A DNA stretch of 11,017 nt from Planctomycetota bacterium (GTDB lineage Bacteria > Planctomycetota > Planctomycetia > Isosphaerales > Isosphaeraceae): contig JAJYCH010000078.1 of the NCBI GenBank assembly GCA_021778575.1, forward strand, positions 1 to 11,017, written 5' to 3'. How positions within the stretch are numbered: position 1 is the first letter of the stretch; each line of letters begins with the position of its first letter. This document shows, one piece after another, positions 6,067 to 11,017 of this stretch. A program made the translations under genes and the position numbers. Under the pieces are notes generated by a model. It was not told where the DNA came from. It did not search any database and was given only the letters and a program-made list of their open reading frames with translations.

Positions 6067-6102
6067 GGAAGGATCGCCGCTGGGTCGATCCTTCCTTTTT
6101 TT
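6067..6102 (+). terminator. Strong Rho-independent terminator
   Basis: GGAAGGATCG (6067-6076) pairs perfectly over 10 bp with CGATCCTTCC (6086-6095) around a 9-nt loop, followed directly by seven T (6096-6102). It ends the zinc-ribbon gene, 100 nt past its stop, and lies only 30 nt ahead of the next start codon. This leaves very little room for a separate promoter for the downstream gene. Confidence 0.92.
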
Positions 6103-6132
6103 ATCCCCTTCGCGAGCGACCGGAGCGTCCCG

Positions 6133-8934
6133 ATGAGCCAGGCTCCCCCGACCGATCGTCCTGTCGTCAAACCCAGCTCGACCTTGCCTGAGTCCACGCC
6201 TCGGATCGCACTGGCCAAGTTGGATGTCTTGATGATCGTCGGCTTTCTCGGGCTGACCTTCTTGCTGGGCCTGTTCCCGCTCAAGGATACCGACTTCTGG
6301 TGGCACCTGAAGGCCGGTGACACCATCCGCCGGACCGGAGCGTTTCCGAGCGTCGATACCTTCACTTACGGAGCCTCGGATCGGCCGTGCATCGACCTGC
6401 GCTGGGGCTTTCAGGTCGCCATCAGCTTGGGCTATGAACACGGCGGCGTGGTCGGGCTGAATCTGGCCAAGTGCGTGATCACCTGTCTGGCCGTTTTCTT
6501 GTTGATCTCCTCGCGTCGACGTGACTGGCCGGTCTGGGTCATGCTTCTGGTCTGGCTTCCGGCGCTTCTGGTGCTGAGCGGTCGGATGTACATCCGCCCG
6601 GAAACGCTTTCATTGCTTTACCTGTCAATGGTCCTCGCCATCCTGTTCCGCTGGGACGGCAAGCCCTGGCTGGCCTTCGCGCTTCCGGTCGTTCAGGTTT
6701 TCTGGGTGAACACGCAAGGGCTGTTTATCTTTGAACCGATCATCATCGGATGTGCCCTCGTCGATGAATTGATCCGCCCCGGCTCGTTTGGTCCCGAACG
6801 TCGAGGCTGGTGGAAGAAGATCCTGGTTGCCTGCGTCTTGACCGGTCTGGCCTGCCTCTGCAACCCTTACGGCTTGAAGGGAGCGCTCAACCCGATCGAT
6901 CTCGCCGGGACGATGCGCAACCCGATCTTCCAGCAAACGATCCTCGAACTGAAGCCACTGACGACCTTCATCGACGAGGTGGGGCTCGATAGTCTCCTGC
7001 TCCGGATTCATCTGCTGACCTTCCTGCTCGGAGCCCTCAGCTTCGTGCTGCCGATCGTCTGGGGGGCTTCGGTTGGACTGATTGATCTGTTCCGGAAGCC
7101 GGTGGAGGCTCCGGCGGATCTCCCCAAGGGGAAGCGCAAGCGAGAGACGGCCCGGGCTCGCAAGAAGTCCCGGAACGATCCGGCCGACACGCTCACGACC
7201 TGGTCCCCCTTCTTCTTCCGGATCTTGCTGTTCGGCGGCTTCAGTGGCTTGAGCCTGCTGGCGACCCGGAACAGCCACCAGTTCGCGGCCGTCGTCGGGA
7301 CCGTGACCGCCTGGAACTTCGGCGAATGGTTCGCGATGATCCGGGCTCGACGCCTCCGCTTCGATCGGACCGCCACTCGCGTCCGGATCTGGCCCCGACT
7401 GATGACGCTGACCGCGATCGGGCTGACCATCGCCGCCGTCGGATCGGGCCGGTTCTATACCTGGGCCGGCGAAGGGCGAACCATCGGCGTGGGCGAGGAG
7501 CCGCTCTGGTATCCGAAGGACGCCGTCAAGTTCGCCGGTGGTCCCGGAATGCCCGACAAGCTGGTGGCGTTTCATAACGGTCATGCGTCGCTGTATGAAT
7601 ATGCGTTCGCACCCGACAAGAGAGTGTACACCGATGCTCGACTGGAACTGATGGGTCCGAAGCTCTATACCGAATATATCGAGCTGGGCAAGAAGTTTAC
7701 CGAACCTGGTGGCAACTGGGCCGAGAAGCTCGAAGAGATGGGACGGCCGGCGGTCCTGGTCGATAACATCCAGATCGGTAGCTCGGCGATCTCGGCGACT
7801 CTGCTCAACTCGCGACGCTGGCGGTGTGTTTACTTCGACGCTCTCGCAGCGGTCTTTGTTCATGAGTCGTTGACGAACATCGTCGCGGCTCACGCCGTCG
7901 ACTTCTCCGCCCGCCATTATCAGCGCGAGGCGAACGTTGCTCCGGCCGATCCCGACGCTCTGGCCGCGATGGCCCGGTCGCTCCGACTCCTGGGGGCCGA
8001 TTGCCACGCCCGGGGCGAGAGCAGCCAGTCGCTCGGACTTTACTTGCTCGGTCTCGACTATGCGAGGAAGGAGCGCGAGATCGCTCCTCGAACGATTAAT
8101 GGCTGGAAGAATGCCGGATTGATTGAATACTTGCGCGACATGGGCGGCACCGATCAAGCCATCCCTCGGTTCCGCCTTCCCTTCGATCCCGTCTTCGACC
8201 TCGCTCCCGTCCGAAGCAGCTACTTGCTCCAGCAGGCCCTGGCGATCGACCCTGATGAAGGGATCGTTCAATTCTACCTGGCGAGATCTTATCAATCTCG
8301 GGGAATGGACGAGGAGACGCTACCGCTTCTCGAAAAGTACGCCGCGCAACCAAATAAGAATCTGGCGATGCAACGCGAGAAGATCCGGGCCGCCGAGGAT
8401 GCCCGGCAACTCCGGATCAAGCTGGGACGGAGCCCGGCAACCACCTGGAACAATCGGGCCGAGCTGGAACAGTTGGTGACCGGACTGCTCAACGCGGGCC
8501 GAGCGGCGACCGCCGCCCGGGTGATGGCGTCCGCCCTGAAACCCGAGGTCCGGCCCTGGGAGTGGGCGGATCGTCTGGCCGTCCTGCAACTTCATCTGGG
8601 CGAGCCCGGCAAGGCCCGGGCCACCTGGCTGGCCGCCGCGAACGACGTTCCGGCCGCGACTCGACTGGCCCGGGTCGGCCTGACTTACCTGGTCGAGAGC
8701 GACTTCGAGAGCGCCCGAAAATCGTTCCGCGAGGCCATCGCCGCCGACCCCAAATCGTTCGAGGCCCACTACGGTCTGGCGGCCCTCGAACAGGATGCCG
8801 GCTTCGCCGACGAAGCCCTCGTCGAAGCCCGGCTGGCCGAGAAGCTGGCCCCCAACGAACAGAGCCGCAACGCCTCGCGCGCCATCGCGACGTCCGCCAG
8901 GCCTTATGCGAAACCGGCCGATCCGAAACCTTGA
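6133..8934 (+). CDS. Polytopic GT-C-like membrane protein with C-terminal TPR domain
   Basis: A 933-residue protein in three parts. Residues 31-440 carry about ten hydrophobic helices. The loop after helix 1 holds KDTDFWWHLKAGD (51-63) and then PSVDTFTYG (72-80) and RWGFQ (90-94). This matches the D-x-D-x-WWHL-x-x-G signature of uncharacterised membrane proteins in the GT-C glycosyltransferase-like group, where acidic residues of the first loop are candidate catalytic sites. A very basic loop (332-347, KGKRKRETARARKKSR) is probably cytosolic. Residues 441-590 form a soluble region with RVYTDARLELMG (497-508), equivalent to the conserved VFIDGR segment of the family. Residues 595-925 are TPR-like, best seen at 697-738 and 855-908. 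It may transfer a lipid-linked sugar outside the membrane, but substrate and activity are unknown. CGGAG 7 nt upstream supports the ATG. The next gene starts 16 nt later. Confidence 0.8.
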   Translation: MSQAPPTDRPVVKPSSTLPESTPRIALAKLDVLMIVGFLGLTFLLGLFPLKDTDFWWHLKAGDTIRRTGAFPSVDTFTYGASDRPCIDLRWGFQVAISLGYEHGGVVGLNLAKCVITCLAVFLLISSRRRDWPVWVMLLVWLPALLVLSGRMYIRPETLSLLYLSMVLAILFRWDGKPWLAFALPVVQVFWVNTQGLFIFEPIIIGCALVDELIRPGSFGPERRGWWKKILVACVLTGLACLCNPYGLKGALNPIDLAGTMRNPIFQQTILELKPLTTFIDEVGLDSLLLRIHLLTFLLGALSFVLPIVWGASVGLIDLFRKPVEAPADLPKGKRKRETARARKKSRNDPADTLTTWSPFFFRILLFGGFSGLSLLATRNSHQFAAVVGTVTAWNFGEWFAMIRARRLRFDRTATRVRIWPRLMTLTAIGLTIAAVGSGRFYTWAGEGRTIGVGEEPLWYPKDAVKFAGGPGMPDKLVAFHNGHASLYEYAFAPDKRVYTDARLELMGPKLYTEYIELGKKFTEPGGNWAEKLEEMGRPAVLVDNIQIGSSAISATLLNSRRWRCVYFDALAAVFVHESLTNIVAAHAVDFSARHYQREANVAPADPDALAAMARSLRLLGADCHARGESSQSLGLYLLGLDYARKEREIAPRTINGWKNAGLIEYLRDMGGTDQAIPRFRLPFDPVFDLAPVRSSYLLQQALAIDPDEGIVQFYLARSYQSRGMDEETLPLLEKYAAQPNKNLAMQREKIRAAEDARQLRIKLGRSPATTWNNRAELEQLVTGLLNAGRAATAARVMASALKPEVRPWEWADRLAVLQLHLGEPGKARATWLAAANDVPAATRLARVGLTYLVESDFESARKSFREAIAADPKSFEAHYGLAALEQDAGFADEALVEARLAEKLAPNEQSRNASRAIATSARPYAKPADPKP

Positions 8935-8950
8935 GGCGAAGGGGCTAGTC

Positions 8951-9484
8951 ATGAAACCGCCTCGCTTTCGGTGGAACCTCGGTCAGATGATGATCGGGAT
9001 CGCCGGCCTCTCCCTGATGTTCACCATGCTCGGAATCGTCGGCGGGGGACTGGCGACCTTCTTTCTCGTCTTGCTGCTCGGGCCGCTCAAGGTCGCCCCC
9101 GGCACGCCTCGACTGGAAGCCTGGGCCTGGTCCGCCGCGCTCTTTCCGTTGCTGGTTCTGTTGGCGATTGGCTCGACCTGGCTGGCCGCCCGGCTCGCCC
9201 TGGGGCATGATCCCACGCAACTTGATTTTCAGAAGTCTTATGGGTCGCCATTGATCTCCGGAGCGAAGGTTTTCACCAGCTTTCTGGCCTTCTTGATGCC
9301 GGTCTCGTTCGTCCTCTGCGCCTTTCTCCACGTTGCCGCCGCCAAGCGTCGAACCTGGACCGAACCCCGGCCGACGCCCGTCCAGAACGGCTTGAAATCG
9401 CTTCCCGGCCCGTCGCTCTGGCTGGGCGTGTTCGCCTTCCTGTGCTGGGACCCGTTCGACTTGACGAATGTGGTTCTCAAGTAA
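8951..9484 (+). CDS. Small polytopic membrane protein, uncharacterised (paralogue A)
   Basis: A 177-residue integral membrane protein with about four hydrophobic segments: 11-45, 58-82, 103-128 and 154-167. It opens with FRWNLGQMMIGIAGLSLMFT (6-25), a pattern seen in many small planctomycete membrane proteins, and contains LALGHDPTQLD (82-92) and a C-terminal FLCWDPFD (163-170). No catalytic motif is seen. ATG at 8951 is chosen because AAGGGG lies 6 nt upstream; a longer frame from 8795 overlaps the preceding gene and its extension is Arg/Pro-rich shadow. The 16-nt gap from the GT-C/TPR gene suggests one transcript and a shared membrane role. It resembles the gene at 9631 in layout and motifs. 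Confidence 0.8.
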   Translation: MKPPRFRWNLGQMMIGIAGLSLMFTMLGIVGGGLATFFLVLLLGPLKVAPGTPRLEAWAWSAALFPLLVLLAIGSTWLAARLALGHDPTQLDFQKSYGSPLISGAKVFTSFLAFLMPVSFVLCAFLHVAAAKRRTWTEPRPTPVQNGLKSLPGPSLWLGVFAFLCWDPFDLTNVVLK

Positions 9485-9497
9485 TTGAAACGGGAAA

Positions 9498-9600
9498 GTA
9501 GGGTCCGCTATGCGGACCGTCTCTTGTGTGATCCCAGCGACGAGTCCGGCGAGAAACCAGGGTTGATGCCGACCGGCACGGTCCGCACAGCAGACCTTAC
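9498..9600. repeat. 103-bp palindromic repeat element (BIME/MITE-like)
   Basis: The left end (9498-9520) and right end (9578-9600) are inverted repeats of 23 bp with 20 identities. Each end is also nearly a palindrome by itself: GGTCCGC-TAT-GCGGACC on the left (perfect 7-bp arms) and GGTCCGC-ACA-GCAGACC on the right (one mismatch). The 57-bp core has no further symmetry. AAA flanks both outer edges and could be a 3-bp duplication, though A runs make that weak. The design, two inverted hairpin units, is that of REP/BIME elements mobilised by RAYT-type transposases, and I recall very similar GGTCCGC...GCGGACC repeats in planctomycete genomes. It encodes no protein. It lies 13 nt beyond the stop of paralogue A and 30 nt before paralogue B, so it may act as a transcript hairpin inside the cluster. 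Confidence 0.8.
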
Positions 9601-9630
9601 AAAAACTATTTTGTTGATGGAGTAATATCA

Positions 9631-10212
9631 ATGTCTGACGAACCTCTTGAAAGTCTCGACGGATTGAACTCCGGCCCGCTCGTCGAGCCATTCGAACCGC
9701 TTCCGGTCGTGGTTCGTGGCTGGAAGATCCACCATTTTTTGATCCTGATCGTGCTGCTCGCGCTCGGGTTCGCCGGCTTCGGGATCGCGCCGACGGTCCT
9801 GCTGGCGGTCCTGGCCTCGCCGGTCGTTCTGGCTCGTCGCGGGTATCGGCTTTCGAGTCTGTACTGGGTCGGGATCAGTTTTCCCTTGTGTGTTCTGGCC
9901 TGGCTGTATGTCGTCTGGTTTCACGGCTGGATCGCTCTTGGCCATCCGCCTCGGTCGTCACTGGATGACCCGAAAAATATCAATTCAATCGAGTATTCTT
10001 ATTTAATGATGTATGTGCTGCTGATAATCACCCCGTTCGTCTTTCTGATCAGTCTGGGGCTGACTTTGATCCGGGTCGCGGAGAAAGTCCGGTCGGGATC
10101 TCCCTGGGCTGCGCGGCTTTTGCCGCTACTCCTATTTCCGCTGACCTGGGGACTGAGTTACTTCGCTCTGCGCTGGGACCCTTATTCGGTCCTGGAATGG
10201 TTTTTCGATTGA
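9631..10212 (+). CDS. Small polytopic membrane protein, uncharacterised (paralogue B)
   Basis: A 193-residue integral membrane protein. An acidic N-terminal tail (1-29) is followed by about five hydrophobic segments: 34-50, 52-68, 76-97, 123-147 and 161-181. It shares with the gene at 8951 the order of helices, an ALGH-P motif (102-106, IALGHPP) in the same loop, and a C-terminal WDP (182-184) followed by a short hydrophobic tail, so the two look like diverged tandem duplicates. Codons around 9970-10030 (for example AAT ATC AAT TCA, TCT TAT TTA ATG) are more AT-rich than the rest of the window. GGAG 8 nt upstream supports the start. Function unknown. The next gene begins 29 nt after its stop. 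Confidence 0.8.
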   Translation: MSDEPLESLDGLNSGPLVEPFEPLPVVVRGWKIHHFLILIVLLALGFAGFGIAPTVLLAVLASPVVLARRGYRLSSLYWVGISFPLCVLAWLYVVWFHGWIALGHPPRSSLDDPKNINSIEYSYLMMYVLLIITPFVFLISLGLTLIRVAEKVRSGSPWAARLLPLLLFPLTWGLSYFALRWDPYSVLEWFFD

Positions 10213-10241
10213 GCCGTCATCTTGCCGGAGGAGCCTCTCCC

Positions 10242-11017
10242 ATGTCCGTTGCCACGAATGGAACCACGCCTCCCGCGACGTTCGACTGGAAACGCTGGCC
10301 CGAACCGGAGGCATTTATTGATGCGAAGATCGCCGCCGCCCTCGCCGGGAATTCGTTCGCGGCCAAGCTGGCCGACCGGATGACTCGCGAGACCAGCACC
10401 CGGTTTACCGACTGGGTCGATCACATGATCATCGGCGAATCGCCGGGGCTGGCCAGGACGCTCCGAGGGTTGGGCTTCGTCCGCCAGCCGACCGACCACG
10501 GGCCGGGCTCGCCGGTCTTCGCTCATCAAGGCGGGATGTTCCCGAAGATCGTCGTCGCGACGGGTTCGGAGGTCGAGGTCGTCGAGGTCGCGCTCAAGGT
10601 CGAGTCGGTCGCCAGCTTTTCGAGGGCTCACGACCTTGGCCTGACCATCGAGGGGCCACCGCTCGGGCCTTACCGCGTGGCCCGAATCGCGGGCGATCCC
10701 ACCACCCTGGCCGTGATCGAGCGTCGGGGGTTGGTGGGTTTCGACCCGTTCGCCAGCGACATGGCCCGGATCGGCCGGATGACTCCGCAAGCGGCCCGAG
10801 ACTCGCTGGCCGCCCGCGAACTCTGGGAAGGCCGCCAGCGCCGGTGCGATGACGATGCCGAGGGGTTCGACGTCACCGAACGTCTGCTCGACCGCGTGAT
10901 CGATCGAGCCGGCGACCGCGACCTGGCTTGCCATCTCATATTTGAATGCGAACGGGCCTACTGGGAGTCGCGGAACCGGGCGGGGCAGGTCCAGAAGGCT
11001 CGCCAGGATCGGCTCGG
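10242..11017 (+). CDS. Conserved protein of unknown function, N-terminal 258 residues
   Basis: The frame is open from the ATG at 10242 to the right edge with no stop, so the gene is cut by the window. It has an excellent ribosome-binding site, GGAGGAG, 8 nt upstream. The visible part is soluble, without signal peptide. Stretches that look family-like are FDWKRWPEPEAFID (14-27), RETSTRFTDWVDHMI (49-63), PVFAHQGGMFPKIV (91-104), VALKVESVASFSRAH (116-130), and ERAYWESRNRAGQVQKARQDR (237-257). I recall similar uncharacterised planctomycete proteins with the last motif, but know no function. TRFTDWVDH and the later Asp/His/Arg-rich segments could hold a metal or nucleotide site; this is a guess. 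It sits 29 nt after paralogue B and may be in the same transcript. Confidence 0.85.
   Translation, partial: MSVATNGTTPPATFDWKRWPEPEAFIDAKIAAALAGNSFAAKLADRMTRETSTRFTDWVDHMIIGESPGLARTLRGLGFVRQPTDHGPGSPVFAHQGGMFPKIVVATGSEVEVVEVALKVESVASFSRAHDLGLTIEGPPLGPYRVARIAGDPTTLAVIERRGLVGFDPFASDMARIGRMTPQAARDSLAARELWEGRQRRCDDDAEGFDVTERLLDRVIDRAGDRDLACHLIFECERAYWESRNRAGQVQKARQDRL

Noticed and set aside
5722..6441. 239-codon minus-strand frame crossing the strong terminator
   Set aside because: It overlaps two supported plus-strand genes and an intrinsic terminator, and its translation has no protein-like features.
6625..8295. 556-codon open frame on the minus strand
   Set aside because: Antisense to the GT-C/TPR gene; the product is an Arg/Glu/Gly-rich shadow with no recognisable domain.

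Overview
The window is a GC-rich bacterial chromosome segment. It is most likely from a planctomycete, probably near Isosphaeraceae; this is inferred from protein style, not from a marker gene. The clues are a Tat-exported Gfo/Idh/MocA oxidoreductase, an actinobacterial/firmicute-type HemQ, a zinc-ribbon plus DUF2007-like protein, and small membrane proteins opening with an FRWNLGQMMIGIAG-type segment. No plasmid, phage, CRISPR, tRNA or rRNA signature was seen.

Left part (1-1559). The 5' end of a MurC-like Mur ligase runs off the left edge on the minus strand. Behind it lies a 318-bp gap holding a candidate promoter and a terminator. The terminator belongs to a small conserved two-helix membrane protein (483-740, minus). 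Going the other way is a two-gene cassette (949-1559): a 75-aa conserved protein overlaps by ATGA with a retropepsin-like aspartic protease.

Middle (1692-5967). A Tat-exported oxidoreductase converges on a secreted protein with two PKD/REJ-like beta domains and a helical C-terminus, with a perfect 9-bp inverted repeat between their 3' ends. A 303-bp divergent region follows, then hemQ, the last enzyme of the coproporphyrin-dependent heme route. A hairpin follows hemQ, then a zinc-ribbon/DUF2007-like protein that ends at the strongest intrinsic terminator of the window.

Right part (6133-11017). Four plus-strand genes may form one transcription unit. The first is a 933-aa polytopic GT-C-like membrane protein fused to a TPR tail. 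It is followed by two small polytopic membrane proteins that look like diverged tandem paralogues. The fourth is the start of an uncharacterised conserved protein that runs off the right edge. A 103-bp element with imperfect 23-bp terminal inverted repeats, each end nearly self-palindromic, sits between the two paralogues.

Most of the window is ordinary housekeeping and lineage-specific content. I do not see a clear new defence or mobile system. The best leads are the aspartic-protease cassette, the palindromic element, and the GT-C/TPR fusion with its small membrane partners.
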